From an uncultured Clostridia bacterium (GTDB taxonomy: Bacteria > Bacillota > Clostridia > TANB77 > CAG-508), in NCBI GenBank assembly GCA_934120675.1, contig CAKOUU010000004.1, forward strand, positions 1 through 64,000: 64,000 nucleotides of DNA, given 5' to 3'. The stretch's first letter is position 1; every line of letters starts with the position of its first letter. A model generated the notes under the pieces. It did no database searches and was not told where the DNA came from. It was given only the letters and a program-made list of their open reading frames with translations. The position numbers were made by a program, and so were the translations under genes. Shown here one piece after another: positions 1 to 8,696 of the stretch.

Positions 1-500
1 CGTTTAAGTCCATTTACTTTATCTGTTATTTTTATAAGTATTTTTACTTTTCCATTTTCTATTTTTTCTGTTTCATATTCAAACTCTAAACTACTTAAAT
101 TATATTCAGATGAACTGATTTCTAGATTCTGCCCTATTAAAAATTTTCCAGTTATATTGCTTTTATTCATTACAACTAATTTTCCATTTAATGATGCATC
201 TTCTTTTATTGCCGGACTATAATCACTTGAAATTGCAGAACTTATCCATTCCTGCGTTACATCATCTAAACTTGCATTTCCTTTTTTATCTATCTGCAGA
301 CCATTTAATGCTAGTGTTAATTGCTCTTGCATTTCTGCTTGAATATGTGCCTTTTTCGCTTGTTTTACTCTTGCAAATAAACCATTTTCTCCGCCTAATG
401 TTGCTATTGCTATTCCTGCTAGTATTAGCAAAATAATAATAGTTATAACCAAGGCTACAAGCGTTATACCATCTTCATTTTTTAGTCTTAAAATTTTCAT
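1..500 (-). CDS. Type IV prepilin-like protein, partial at left edge
   Basis: The frame is open from an ATG at 498-500 to the window edge (166 codons), with GAGGAG about 9 bases upstream. The product starts with a short charged leader (MKILRLKNEDG) followed directly by a hydrophobic helix at about residues 12-33, ITLVALVITIIIL. This is the class III (prepilin peptidase) signal layout with Gly at -1. The Glu at +5 usual in classical pilins is absent (ITLVA). After the helix comes a Lys/Glu-rich amphipathic stretch and a soluble domain, as in pseudopilins that form an N-terminal coiled helix and a globular head. It would be cleaved after Gly11, methylated and assembled in the membrane. No pilus assembly genes are visible, so its partners lie elsewhere. 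The family level is secure; the specific role is not. Confidence 0.75.
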   Translation of the reverse strand, partial: MKILRLKNEDGITLVALVITIIILLILAGIAIATLGGENGLFARVKQAKKAHIQAEMQEQLTLALNGLQIDKKGNASLDDVTQEWISSAISSDYSPAIKEDASLNGKLVVMNKSNITGKFLIGQNLEISSSEYNLSSLEFEYETEKIENGKVKILIKITDKVNGLK

Positions 501-763
501 TTGTTTCTCTCCTCTTCATATCTTCACTAACATAATTTATTATGTATCATTACTTTACATTATACATAACTATATATGTATTTACAATATTTTTCTTTCA
601 ATTAAACAAAATGTAATATATTTGTAATATTTTTGTAACATATTTATAATATCTTTGTAAAGAACAAAAGCGGACATAAAAAAAAAAGAAAACTATAAAA
701 GTTTTCCTTTACTTTAGTTTTCTTTAATATATTAATTTTTTTATTTGTTTCAAATATAAATGC
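501..763. other. Intergenic region, promoter side of pilin and terminator of zinc-ribbon gene
   Basis: About 260 bases of A/T-rich DNA. Apart from the terminator at 678-706 and the pilin ribosome binding site I see no open frame or repeat. Confidence 0.5.
678..706 (-). terminator. Rho-independent terminator of zinc-ribbon gene
   Basis: On the minus strand a 7-bp stem (GAAAACT/AGTTTTC, 688-706) is followed by a run of ten T (678-687). It lies about 60 bases downstream of the stop at 764. Confidence 0.8.
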
Positions 764-1336
764 CTACTCTTCTTCACAAATATGTTCAACAGTTTTATCA
801 TCTTCTAATTTTGGATCAGATTCTACTGTTACAGTTTCTTCCAAATTTGATTTTTCTTCATTCACTGTTTGTTGACTTTCCTCAGATTCATTATTAACAG
901 CATCATTCCCATCAAACGGATTATTACTTTTTTCTATTACTTCAACTTCTTTAGCTGGTTCTTCCTTGATTTCTTCTTGTTTTGCACCACATTTAGGACA
1001 GAATTTTACATCTTTTTCTATTTCAGCAAAGCAACTTGAACATTGTTTTTTATCTTTTAACTTTAGACATTGCTTTAAATTTGAATCGATTTCATCACTT
1101 AAAACATCTATTTTTGTACATTTTTCTTCAATCTCTTTTTCGATGTCATATTCACCGTTTCTTGTATGCTTTTGGTAAACCGTTTCACCAATTTCTTTGT
1201 ATATGTCATTTATTTGTGATTTTAAATCAGATATTTTCATTCTTAATTTAGCTTCCTTTGCTAATTTTCCAGTTTTATCTGCCGTAACTTTGTATGCTTC
1301 ACTTGCTTTCTTCCCTATTTTATCAAAAAAATCCAT
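764..1336 (-). CDS. Zinc-ribbon, coiled-coil cytoplasmic protein
   Basis: 190 residues with no signal peptide. The N-terminal ~90 residues are Lys/Glu-rich and helical (KIGKKASEAYKVTADKTGKL), predicted to form a coiled coil. A single zinc ribbon follows at about residues 98-118, with paired CxxC knuckles CSSC and CPKCG. The last ~70 residues are acidic and low complexity (Glu, Asn, Val). The start has GGAGG 7 bases upstream. Proteins of this layout are common in Clostridia; their function is unknown and the ribbon probably binds protein or nucleic acid. It is a monocistronic unit with its own terminator. Confidence 0.8.
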   Translation of the reverse strand: MDFFDKIGKKASEAYKVTADKTGKLAKEAKLRMKISDLKSQINDIYKEIGETVYQKHTRNGEYDIEKEIEEKCTKIDVLSDEIDSNLKQCLKLKDKKQCSSCFAEIEKDVKFCPKCGAKQEEIKEEPAKEVEVIEKSNNPFDGNDAVNNESEESQQTVNEEKSNLEETVTVESDPKLEDDKTVEHICEEE

Positions 1337-1535
1337 TTCTATTCCTCCATTCAGTCATCAAACTTTAGATACACTTTATAATATTGATTTTTATACAAAT
1401 CAGTACCTTTTATATTTTATTTTTATATTTTATTTTTATATTTCAAAATTTGATAACTTTTTTATAAATATTATTTCATTTTTTTTAAATTTTATTCTTA
1501 AATTTATTTATATATTAATTTCAATTTTATAATTT
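1337..1535. other. A/T-rich intergenic region
   Basis: About 200 bases of almost pure A/T between gpsA and the zinc-ribbon gene, with tandem TATTTTTATATTT runs near 1405-1445. No gene is visible. Confidence 0.4.
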
Positions 1536-2516
1536 TTATTCCGTTTTTCTGTCACGTGTCATTAAACTTTTTACAGCTTCTTGTGGGTCAAGATTTTCGT
1601 ATAAAACTTTATAAACTGTTTCAACTATCGGCATTTCAATATTATGTAATTTTCCAAGTTCATATGCAACTTCAATATTATCAACACTTTCAATTACCAT
1701 ACCAACTTCTTTTTTTGTTTCTTCAAGTGATTTTCCTTGTCCTATTAAATATCCAGCTTTTCTATTTCTACTATGTTCACTTAAACAAGTTACTATCAAA
1801 TCTCCAAGGCCACTTAAACCATAAAATGTTTCTTCTTTTCCACCAAGTTCAACACCTAAACGTACAATTTCTTTCAAACCTCTTGTTATCAGCGCTGCAA
1901 AGCTGTTATCTCCTAAGCCAATTCCTGCGGCTGCACCTGAGCAAAATGCAATTATATTCTTTAATGCTCCACCAAGTTCTACACCTTTTACATCATTTGA
2001 TGTATATATTCTCATTTTTTCTGACATAAATGCGTCTTGTACCATTTTTAATATATTTTGATGTTTTGATGCAATTACTAGTGCCGTTGGTACCGCTATT
2101 GAAACTTCTTCTGCATGACTTGGTCCAGATAATGCACCAACTTTTGCTGTTGGCATTTCTTCTAAAATAACTTCGTCCAATGTTTCTAATGTTTCTTTTT
2201 CAAATCCTTTTGAACATATTATTACTGGTTTATTTCCTACATATTCTTTATATTGTCTAAATGTACTTCTTGTAAATTTTGATGGTGTAACATGTAAAAT
2301 CATTTTGCTATTTTTAATTACTTCCTCAAAATCTGTTGAGCACATAATATTTTCTGGCAATTCAACACCAGGCAAAAATTTACATTTTTTTTCATTGTTT
2401 ATTAAATCTCTTTCTTCTTCCATAAAAGACCATATTTTAACATTGTTTCCTACACTTGCCAAATGTACAGCCAAGGCAACTCCCCAGCTTCCACTTCCAA
2501 TTATTGCAATATTCAT
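1536..2516 (-). CDS. gpsA: Glycerol-3-phosphate dehydrogenase [NAD(P)+]
   Basis: 326 residues, the usual length. It reduces dihydroxyacetone phosphate to sn-glycerol-3-phosphate for phospholipid synthesis in the cytoplasm. The N-terminal Rossmann motif is GSGSWGVALA (residues 7-16). The substrate-domain signature ELGGALKNIIAF with the catalytic Lys lies near residue 185, and GLSGLGDLIVTC follows near residue 233. It lies just downstream of plsY, which uses its product, and der, so der-plsY-gpsA reads as one transcription unit with 35- and 78-base gaps. The start ATG has AAAGGAAA upstream. Confidence 0.97.
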   Translation of the reverse strand: MNIAIIGSGSWGVALAVHLASVGNNVKIWSFMEEERDLINNEKKCKFLPGVELPENIMCSTDFEEVIKNSKMILHVTPSKFTRSTFRQYKEYVGNKPVIICSKGFEKETLETLDEVILEEMPTAKVGALSGPSHAEEVSIAVPTALVIASKHQNILKMVQDAFMSEKMRIYTSNDVKGVELGGALKNIIAFCSGAAAGIGLGDNSFAALITRGLKEIVRLGVELGGKEETFYGLSGLGDLIVTCLSEHSRNRKAGYLIGQGKSLEETKKEVGMVIESVDNIEVAYELGKLHNIEMPIVETVYKVLYENLDPQEAVKSLMTRDRKTE

Positions 2517-2551
2517 AACTTTTCCTTTCTTTTGTTTAGCTCATTTGAGCA

Positions 2552-3199
2552 TTATTTTGTATTTTTAAAACTTAATTTGTTTTCTGTTCCACTTAAAATT
2601 CTTTTAATATTACTTCTATGATTATATAAAACAATTATAGCTAATATTACACTATAAATAAAATAAACTCTACCACTTTTGCCATCTGTTAAAACAGTGT
2701 AATGTTGATTTATGAATAATGTTAAAACTGGAAACAATACTGCCGCAGCACAAGAACCTAATGATACCATTCTTGTTAATGCCATTAAAACTACTGCAAA
2801 TACCAAACAAATTAGTCCTATTTGCCAATTACTCATAAGTAAAACTCCAAGTGATGTTGCTACACCCTTTCCACCTTTAAATCCAAAAAACACTGGGAAT
2901 GTATGTCCTAAAACAACTGCAATTCCTGCTATTTGTAAAAGTAATTCTCTATCTAGATTTTTTGCAATATTTCCTACAATTATTGCAATTACTATAGAAA
3001 CAACTCCTTTTAAAATGTCACAGACTAATGTAATTACTGCTGCCTTTTTTCCAACCGAACGCAACATATTAGTTGTTCCTGCATTTCCACTTCCTTTTTC
3101 TCTTACATCAAATCCTGCCATTTTTTTGCTTATTAATACTGAAAAATTTATGCTACCTATTAGGTATGCTATTACTGCTACTATTATGTATGCTGCCAT
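2552..3199 (-). CDS. plsY: Acyl-phosphate:glycerol-3-phosphate acyltransferase PlsY
   Basis: 215 residues from the ATG at 3197-3199, which has AGAAGG about 7 bases upstream; an in-frame ATG 30 bases earlier would add a basic tail and has no ribosome binding site. PlsY transfers acyl from acyl-phosphate to glycerol-3-phosphate, the first step of phosphatidate synthesis. It is an integral membrane enzyme. The three family motifs are visible: GSGNAGTTN (about residue 35), GFKGGKGVAT (about residue 103) and NHRSNIKR near the C-terminus. Five or more hydrophobic helices are evident. It is adjacent to gpsA, which makes its acceptor substrate. Confidence 0.97.
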   Translation of the reverse strand: MAAYIIVAVIAYLIGSINFSVLISKKMAGFDVREKGSGNAGTTNMLRSVGKKAAVITLVCDILKGVVSIVIAIIVGNIAKNLDRELLLQIAGIAVVLGHTFPVFFGFKGGKGVATSLGVLLMSNWQIGLICLVFAVVLMALTRMVSLGSCAAAVLFPVLTLFINQHYTVLTDGKSGRVYFIYSVILAIIVLYNHRSNIKRILSGTENKLSFKNTK

Positions 3200-3243
3200 T
3201 TTCTTTACCTTCTTTCTTTTGAATATCAATGTCTTTTTAAATA

Positions 3244-3280
3244 CGATGTCTCAAACAGAACCGTCTCTAATGCGACATTA
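3244..3280. repeat. Short border repeat, GAACCGTC family
   Basis: Sequence ...CAAACAGAACCGTCTCTAATGCGACAT just after der resembles 4667-4698 just before der (...GGAACCGTCCCAAAAGAGACAT). Both hold AACCGTC followed about 8-10 bases on by GACAT. The two copies bracket der, the first reaching the stop codon. Confidence 0.5.
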
Positions 3281-4603
3281 TTCTTTTTCTCCCTTTTCTC
3301 TAACAATAATTCTAACCGGAGTACCCTCAAGTCCGAATTCTTTTCTAATTTGATTTACCAAATATCTTTGATAAGAAAAATGGAATAATTGTTTATTATT
3401 AACAAAAATAACAAATGTTGGTGGCTTTGTAGAAGCCTGTGTTCCATAATAAATTTTTAATCTTCTTCCCTTATCTGTTGGTGGTTGAACAATTGCTATT
3501 GCCTCATTTATTACTTGATTTAATACTGATGTTGATACTCTTAATGCATTTTGTTTTGCAACATTATTTATCATGTCAAATAATTTGTCAACCCTTTGTC
3601 CAGTTTTTGCAGATATAAAAATCATTGGTGCATATGATAAATATGATAATTTTTCATAAACTTCTTTTTTATATTTTTCTAGAGTTCCTGTTGTTTTTTC
3701 GTATTCATCCCATTTGTTTACAACAATTATAACACCTTTTCCAGCCTCATGAGCTTCACCTGCAATTTTTGCATCTTGGTCTGTTACGCCATCATTTGCA
3801 TCAATCATCATTAAACATACATCAGCTCTTTCAACTGCTAATAAACTTCTTTGAACACTATATTTTTCAATTGATTCATTTACTTTTGCTTTTTTTCTAA
3901 TACCTGCTGTGTCTATCAAAACATATTTACCATGTTCATTTTCGAATGGTGAATCTATTGCATCTCTGGTTGTTCCTGCAATATTACTTACGATTGTTCT
4001 TTTTTCTCCTAAAATTTTATTTATTAAAGAAGATTTACCAACATTTGGTTTTCCTATTACAGCCACTTTGACAATTTCTTCATCATCTTCTGAATCATCT
4101 TTTTCAGGGAAATGTTCATATATTGCATCAAGTACATCACCTATTCCTAAAGCATTTGATGCAGATATTGGATATGGGTCACCTAATCCTAAATTATAAA
4201 ATTCATATGCCTCTTGTCTGTCTTTTTCGTAATTATCTGCTTTGTTGCATACTAAAACAATTGGCTTTCCTGATTTTTTAAGCATTAATGCAATTTCTCT
4301 GTCAGCTGCCGTAACACCTTGCCTAATATCTGTTAAAAAGATTATTACATCTGCCATTGATATTGCTAAATTTGCTTGTTCTCTCATTTGAGACAAAATG
4401 ATATCCTCTGATTCTGGTTCGATACCACCTGTATCTACTAATGTGAATTTTCTTCCACGCCAATTTGTTTCTGCATATATTCTGTCTCTTGTTACTCCAG
4501 GTGTGTCTTGTACTATTGATATTCTACTTCCCACCAAATAGTTGAAAAATGTTGATTTTCCTACATTTGGTTTTCCTATTATTGCTACTATTGGTTTTGC
4601 CAT
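3278..4603 (-). CDS. der: Ribosome biogenesis GTPase Der (EngA), two tandem G domains
   Basis: 441 residues, normal for the family. Der is an essential GTPase for 50S maturation. The first G domain shows GKPNVGKS (residues 8-15), DTPG, DTGG and NKAD. The second, from about residue 178, shows GKPNVGKS, DTAGIRKKAKV and NKWD. The C-terminal KH-like domain (about residues 355-441) contains the family stretch NKQLFHFSYQRYLVNQIR. It is upstream of plsY and gpsA on the same strand, a common arrangement in Clostridia. Confidence 0.98.
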   Translation of the reverse strand: MAKPIVAIIGKPNVGKSTFFNYLVGSRISIVQDTPGVTRDRIYAETNWRGRKFTLVDTGGIEPESEDIILSQMREQANLAISMADVIIFLTDIRQGVTAADREIALMLKKSGKPIVLVCNKADNYEKDRQEAYEFYNLGLGDPYPISASNALGIGDVLDAIYEHFPEKDDSEDDEEIVKVAVIGKPNVGKSSLINKILGEKRTIVSNIAGTTRDAIDSPFENEHGKYVLIDTAGIRKKAKVNESIEKYSVQRSLLAVERADVCLMMIDANDGVTDQDAKIAGEAHEAGKGVIIVVNKWDEYEKTTGTLEKYKKEVYEKLSYLSYAPMIFISAKTGQRVDKLFDMINNVAKQNALRVSTSVLNQVINEAIAIVQPPTDKGRRLKIYYGTQASTKPPTFVIFVNNKQLFHFSYQRYLVNQIRKEFGLEGTPVRIIVREKGEKE

Positions 4604-4650
4604 TTTTCTTCCCTCGCTTTACTATCTAATTGTCCTTCAAAATTTTTATG

Positions 4651-4680
4651 TTCCATTTGGAACCGATGTTCCAAATGGAA
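4651..4680. repeat. Perfect 13-bp inverted repeat
   Basis: TTCCATTTGGAAC and GTTCCAAATGGAA pair over 13 bp around a four-base loop (CGAT). Each arm is itself a near palindrome. It sits between the end of the DUF2207 gene (4700) and the start of der (4603). There is no T run in the minus direction, so it is not a classical terminator. It merges with the GAACCGTC border repeat. Confidence 0.7.
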
Positions 4681-4699
4681 CCGTCCCAAAAGAGACATT

Positions 4700-6634
4700 T
4701 TATCTTCCGGCCTCCGCCACCACCGGCCTCCGGCCTCCACCGCCGCCTCCTGAGAAGCCGCCGCCTCCGCCAGAGCCTGATGAATATGTTGATGAATATG
4801 TTGAATGTGCTGATTGTATTGAAGAGCTCATTGCATTTGTAAAACTTCTACTGAAATCAGTATGTAACATCAAATTCATATATGAATATGTAGCTATGCT
4901 ATCTGACATGTTCTCAAAATCTGGATATACAATTTTTAGTTGTTTTATAACTTTATCAGCAACTCCCATTGCTGTTGCATATACCAAATATTTTTCCCAT
5001 ATAACTAATTCTGGAACTTCTCTTTTATCTAGCATTGAGAATTCTTCCATAAATACTTTTAGCCCTTTCCATTCTGCCTGTTTATCGATACCTTTTTGTG
5101 TAAATATATTTGATTTCTTTTGAATTTTCCAACATAGATATGCATTAATTGCTGATATTACAATCGCAAAAATTGGTATTATAGCGAATACAAACCAACA
5201 TAAAGCAATTATTGCAACTATGTATCCTACTTTAGCAGATGAATATTTTTTATAGTCCGTATATCCTTCTGCATCTATAATTCCATCATCTTCAAGTTGT
5301 GTTTCTATACTTTTAAAAGTACCTGTCAGTAAATTTTCAACTTTATATGGCTGATTTTTTATATACTTTTGTAATTCTTTTAATGTTATAACTTTTTTAC
5401 TTCCAGCTGCATTTTTTACAAATGTCATAATACGCTGTTCATTTGATTTTAAACCATCACTTACTTGTTTCAAAACATAAATATTTGTAACATCTTTATT
5501 TTTTTCATTTTTTTCTAATTTTACGTCTAAATATTTCTTTAAAGTTAAATCAAGCATTGTTGCTGAAAATATTCTTCCAAATTCTAATGAAGAAAATTGA
5601 GAACTTATTGGGTTTAATATTCTCATTACTTCTCCTGGAGTCGCACCTTCATCTGGAATATCTCTAAAATACTTATATTGAGTTGTTTCAACAATTTTTT
5701 CTCTATTTTCTATTTCTTTCAATTTTGCCTTATACTTTTTAGTCTGCTTAAGTTCCGCAATAATCACAATTAAAAATATTGAACCAAATATTAAAATTAT
5801 AATTAGTCCAACAAGCCAATCAGAATTTTCTTGCATCCAACTATCTATTTTTCTTTGCCTGTTAGCCTTATTTGCCCACTTTGTTTCCTCTTTAACGACT
5901 GTATCTAGTATATCTGTTTGTTTTACTCTACCAGAAGTATTAATTAAATTTGTTGGAAACAATGTTCTTACTTCTACATATGTTCCATGTTTAAATTGAT
6001 TTATTTCAAATTGAATTTTATTTGTATCTGTTGCATATATTGTCCCGTTTAAACCTGCTGTATGTCCCCAAACTTTAATTTCTTCTTTATTTGAAACATT
6101 TGATGGCAAATAAATTGTACCTATAATTCTTTTAGCATCTACTTCAAAATCTTTTCCTACAAATTGCCAATATAATTCAGCATAATCATTATATTTTGTT
6201 ATAGCATCATTTACTCTATATGAAATTTGATATGTTCTCAATGATGATGTTGTATCTAACCCGACACCCCATCCAATTTCAAAATCATTGTCTTCATTTT
6301 CAGTTCCATAGTAATATCCTTTTTGTACATGATATGCCCATTCATTTATTTTCTTAAAGTCAGTTGATGTTCCATTGGTTACATCTTTTACAGTTACATT
6401 TGTTATACTTGAATATTTGCTTTTGTCTTTTTTAAATGTTTTGTACAAAGTATTTGTATTTTTTATATTTATGTACCATGTTTCAGTAACATCCATACTT
6501 CCATCATTATTAATTTGTGCATCAAAACCCAAATCACTAAGATATAGGCTTCCTGCATTCGATTTTACTGTTCCCAATAATATTAGAATTATTGCAAACA
6601 TTATTGTTACAAGTAACTTTTTCTCCTTTCTCAT
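4700..6634 (-). CDS. DUF2207 membrane protein with glycine-rich tail (tail probably frame-shifted)
   Basis: 644 residues as read in triplets. A signal peptide (about residues 1-28, ending SNAG) precedes the extracytoplasmic DUF2207 domain (about 30-235). A membrane helix (about 272-296), a cytoplasmic region, and two close helices near 475-515 follow. The tail is Ser/Gly-rich. Function is unknown; it is a cell-envelope protein. Oddity: the glycine tail GGGGGFSGGGGGG turns abruptly into RRPVVAEAGR. The bases at 4732-4700 hold three CGG triplets. If each CGGN (4732-4729, 4725-4722, 4709-4706) is read as one glycine codon, the tail becomes pure glycine plus Arg and ends at the same TAA. It is the first in-frame CGG of the gene. 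Start chosen at the ATG with GGAGGG upstream. Confidence 0.88.
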   Translation of the reverse strand: MRKEKKLLVTIMFAIILILLGTVKSNAGSLYLSDLGFDAQINNDGSMDVTETWYINIKNTNTLYKTFKKDKSKYSSITNVTVKDVTNGTSTDFKKINEWAYHVQKGYYYGTENEDNDFEIGWGVGLDTTSSLRTYQISYRVNDAITKYNDYAELYWQFVGKDFEVDAKRIIGTIYLPSNVSNKEEIKVWGHTAGLNGTIYATDTNKIQFEINQFKHGTYVEVRTLFPTNLINTSGRVKQTDILDTVVKEETKWANKANRQRKIDSWMQENSDWLVGLIIILIFGSIFLIVIIAELKQTKKYKAKLKEIENREKIVETTQYKYFRDIPDEGATPGEVMRILNPISSQFSSLEFGRIFSATMLDLTLKKYLDVKLEKNEKNKDVTNIYVLKQVSDGLKSNEQRIMTFVKNAAGSKKVITLKELQKYIKNQPYKVENLLTGTFKSIETQLEDDGIIDAEGYTDYKKYSSAKVGYIVAIIALCWFVFAIIPIFAIVISAINAYLCWKIQKKSNIFTQKGIDKQAEWKGLKVFMEEFSMLDKREVPELVIWEKYLVYATAMGVADKVIKQLKIVYPDFENMSDSIATYSYMNLMLHTDFSRSFTNAMSSSIQSAHSTYSSTYSSGSGGGGGFSGGGGGGRRPVVAEAGR

Positions 6635-6710
6635 ATGTACCCTCCTTTATTTTCTACCACAATAATTCTACTATATTGAACTTAAAATTGCAATGTTTTT
6701 AGAATATTTT

Positions 6711-6752
6711 AAAACAAAAAAATACCAGAAAATATTTTCATATTCTCTAGTA
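6711..6752 (-). terminator. Terminator of rpmE
   Basis: A 13-bp stem with G-U pairs (6723-6735 with 6740-6752, four-base loop) followed on the minus strand by an almost unbroken T run (6711-6722), 20 bases after the rpmE stop. Confidence 0.85.
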
Positions 6753-6769
6753 CTTCTAATCTCTTAGTC

Positions 6770-6970
6770 TTATGCAAGACCATATTTCTTTTTAAATTTA
6801 TCTGCTCTACCACCAACTGTTTCTTGTCTTAAGTTTCCTGTCCAGTATGGATGACATTTTGAGCAAACGTCTACTTTTATATCTTTTTTTGTTGAACCAA
6901 CTTCTAAAACATTTCCACATGCACATGTGATTGTTGTTTGGTTGTATTCTGGATGTATTCCTTCTTTCAT
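6770..6970 (-). CDS. rpmE: 50S ribosomal protein L31, zinc-binding type
   Basis: 66 residues from the ATG at 6968-6970, which has AGAGGTG 6 bases upstream; the open frame extends upstream but without a ribosome binding site. L31 bridges the ribosomal subunits. The sequence MKEGIHPEY, the CxC (CACG) and CxxC (CSKC) zinc ligands and HPYWTG are typical of the Cys-containing, zinc-replete form. A following strong terminator closes the unit. Confidence 0.97.
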   Translation of the reverse strand: MKEGIHPEYNQTTITCACGNVLEVGSTKKDIKVDVCSKCHPYWTGNLRQETVGGRADKFKKKYGLA

Positions 6971-7047
6971 TTCAATTTCACCTCTTTTTCGTATTTTATA
7001 ACATGACTGTTTTTTATAATAACATATTATCAAAATTTTTTCAAGTA

Positions 7048-7212
7048 TTATTTTTGGGTATTTGTATTTTTTTCTTCACTAAATATATATTGCGCTGATT
7101 GTAACATTTCTTTGTTTAATGATAATTTGTGTACAAGTTTGTTCATAACATTGAAAACACAAGCAATTATTAGTATTAACATTCCAATTCTTTTCCAATA
7201 TTTTTTTAGCAT
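7048..7212 (-). CDS. Small membrane-anchored protein, 54 residues
   Basis: The ATG at 7210-7212 has AAAGGAG 8 bases upstream. The product is [20 protein letters not shown] followed by a polar tail ending in NTNTQK: a basic start, one helix of about 14 residues, then about 30 soluble residues. It is shorter than usual gene-calling cut-offs. It ends about 77 bases before the rpmE start. I do not recognise a family. The ribosome binding site and positive-inside helix argue that it is real. Another frame is open here but has no ribosome binding site. Confidence 0.55.
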   Translation of the reverse strand: MLKKYWKRIGMLILIIACVFNVMNKLVHKLSLNKEMLQSAQYIFSEEKNTNTQK

Positions 7213-7311
7213 CGTTTTTCTCCTTTTCCAAATAATACATATCTATTATACTGTTTTTTCTGTAAAATGTCAACGAAAATTGGCTTTAAAAATAAATTTT
7301 CTTCAAATTCA

Positions 7312-7347
7312 GGTTACAGTTCAGTAAGGAAAATACCTAAACTGTAA
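7312..7347 (-). terminator. Hairpin after Rpn nuclease gene
   Basis: TTACAGTT ... AACTGTAA inverted repeat (outer stem 8 bp, inner GG/CC pairing) just downstream of the stop at 7350. The T run is weak, so termination is likely but not certain. Confidence 0.5.
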
Positions 7348-7349
7348 AT

Positions 7350-8222
7350 TTATTTTTTAGCAATTTTTTCTATTTCTTCTTTCTTTAATCCAGTTGCTTC
7401 CATAACTTGTTCAATTGTCATTCCCATTTTTAATAATTTTTTTGCTGTTTTTATTATACCTTCTTTTATTCCTTCTTCTTTTCCAACTTTGGTTGCATAA
7501 CTAATAGCATTTATTCTATCCATTTCCCATTTTTCTCTTAATTCTGCAAGTCTTCTTACTTCTGCATCTCCTGTTAAGTAATTCATTTCTATTCTTGCTT
7601 TCTTCAATGTTTCATTTTTGTTCTCTGCCATATCTACCAACTCCTTATTATTATCGTCGATAAATGCCAACCATTGATTGACTTTTTCATTCATATCAGG
7701 TTTTGCTTCCCTGAATTTTGGCAATTCAATAAAATACCATTTTATTCCTGTTAGTACCTCATAATCTCTATGTTTATCTAGCACAATCGCTGTTTCTGAT
7801 ATGTAATCTTCTACATCAAGCATATTAAATCCCAATATATTTATCATTATTATTTGACTAATATCCTCATATTTTGTACCTTTTTCTACTTCTCTTGACT
7901 CAACTTTGCTCGCATACATTGTCGTTCTTTCTTTAAAGTTTCCCTCATCTTTCATTTGCATTTCAATAGAAACAATTGTGCCATCTTCAAGTCTTGCCTG
8001 TAAATCAAGTCTTCCGCCTTTTTCTTCTTTACTTAGTCTTTCTAAGTTGACTTCTTCTCGTATTTCAATACTTTTTATGTTCATTTTTAATAGTGCATTT
8101 AGGAAATCAATTAAGAATTGTTCATTTCCTTTTCTTGCAAAAAATGCTTGAAATATAATATCATTCTTTAAATTATATATTTTTTCTTTTGTTTGTGGAT
8201 TTTTTAGTTTTGGATCTTCCAT
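7350..8222 (-). CDS. Rpn-family PD-(D/E)XK nuclease / putative transposase
   Basis: 290 residues. The N-terminal ~230 residues match the PD-(D/E)XK family transposase (PF12784) layout: NDIIFQAFF near residue 24, then GRLDLQARLEDG and SIEMQM (about residues 73-92) supplying the D...ExQ nuclease core. The C-terminus carries the helical tail typical of the family (GKEEGIKEGIIKTAKKLLK, about residues 246-264, then a hydrophobic repeat IEQVMEATGL). Rpn proteins cut DNA and promote RecA-independent recombination; they occur as dispersed multicopy genes. It stands alone with A/T-rich flanks and no visible terminal inverted repeats. Confidence 0.85.
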   Translation of the reverse strand: MEDPKLKNPQTKEKIYNLKNDIIFQAFFARKGNEQFLIDFLNALLKMNIKSIEIREEVNLERLSKEEKGGRLDLQARLEDGTIVSIEMQMKDEGNFKERTTMYASKVESREVEKGTKYEDISQIIMINILGFNMLDVEDYISETAIVLDKHRDYEVLTGIKWYFIELPKFREAKPDMNEKVNQWLAFIDDNNKELVDMAENKNETLKKARIEMNYLTGDAEVRRLAELREKWEMDRINAISYATKVGKEEGIKEGIIKTAKKLLKMGMTIEQVMEATGLKKEEIEKIAKK

Positions 8223-8696
8223 CTCTTTTCCTTTCTAAATTATACTAAACTTTTTTGTTTTTAGCAATACCTTTTAGTATAATTTTATTTATGATTTACA
8301 ATTAAAAGAGACAATTATAGACTATAAATATATTAAATTTTACACAAATACAAGTGCATTAGGGTTATCAACACTTTTTTAAATTATTTAATATTATTTG
8401 GAATATTTTTTTGATTTAATATTTTTGATTTTAATCTTTACTATTTAATTTTTTTATTCTTGATTCTAATTTTGAAATCTTTTTGATTTTAGTATTTTAG
8501 CTTAAATTAAAAATTGATTTTGTTTTCTACTAAGTTGTTTGATTTAAATCTTTATTTTAAAAATTTAGTCATGCAATTGTCTAATTAATTGCATGACCAT
8601 ATATTACCATAATTTTATGTTACTTGTCAACAAGAAAATTTCGACAAAATGTGACAAACAGCATAATTCAAGCTTTTTATTAAATTTTAAAGTTTT
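8223..8696. other. A/T-rich intergenic region with one strong hairpin
   Basis: About 470 bases of very A/T-rich DNA with runs of TTGATTTTAAT-like repeats near 8400-8540. No open frame with a ribosome binding site is visible. It holds the 11-bp inverted repeat at 8568-8597. Confidence 0.5.
8568..8597 (-). terminator. 11-bp inverted repeat, likely terminator after spoIIIAA
   Basis: GTCATGCAATT and AATTGCATGAC pair perfectly around an 8-base loop. On the minus strand it is followed by TAAATTTTTAAAAT. It lies 100 bases beyond the spoIIIAA stop. Confidence 0.55.

Noticed and set aside
191..436. Hydrophobic plus-strand frames opposite minus-strand genes (such as 191-436, 1556-2029, 49339-49620)
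   Set aside because: They are Leu/Phe/Ile-rich shadows of real minus-strand genes in A/T-rich DNA with no ribosome binding sites.
7350..8222. Complete insertion sequence around the Rpn-type gene
   Set aside because: No terminal inverted repeats or target duplication can be seen in the flanks; Rpn proteins are commonly annotated as transposases but are stand-alone nucleases.
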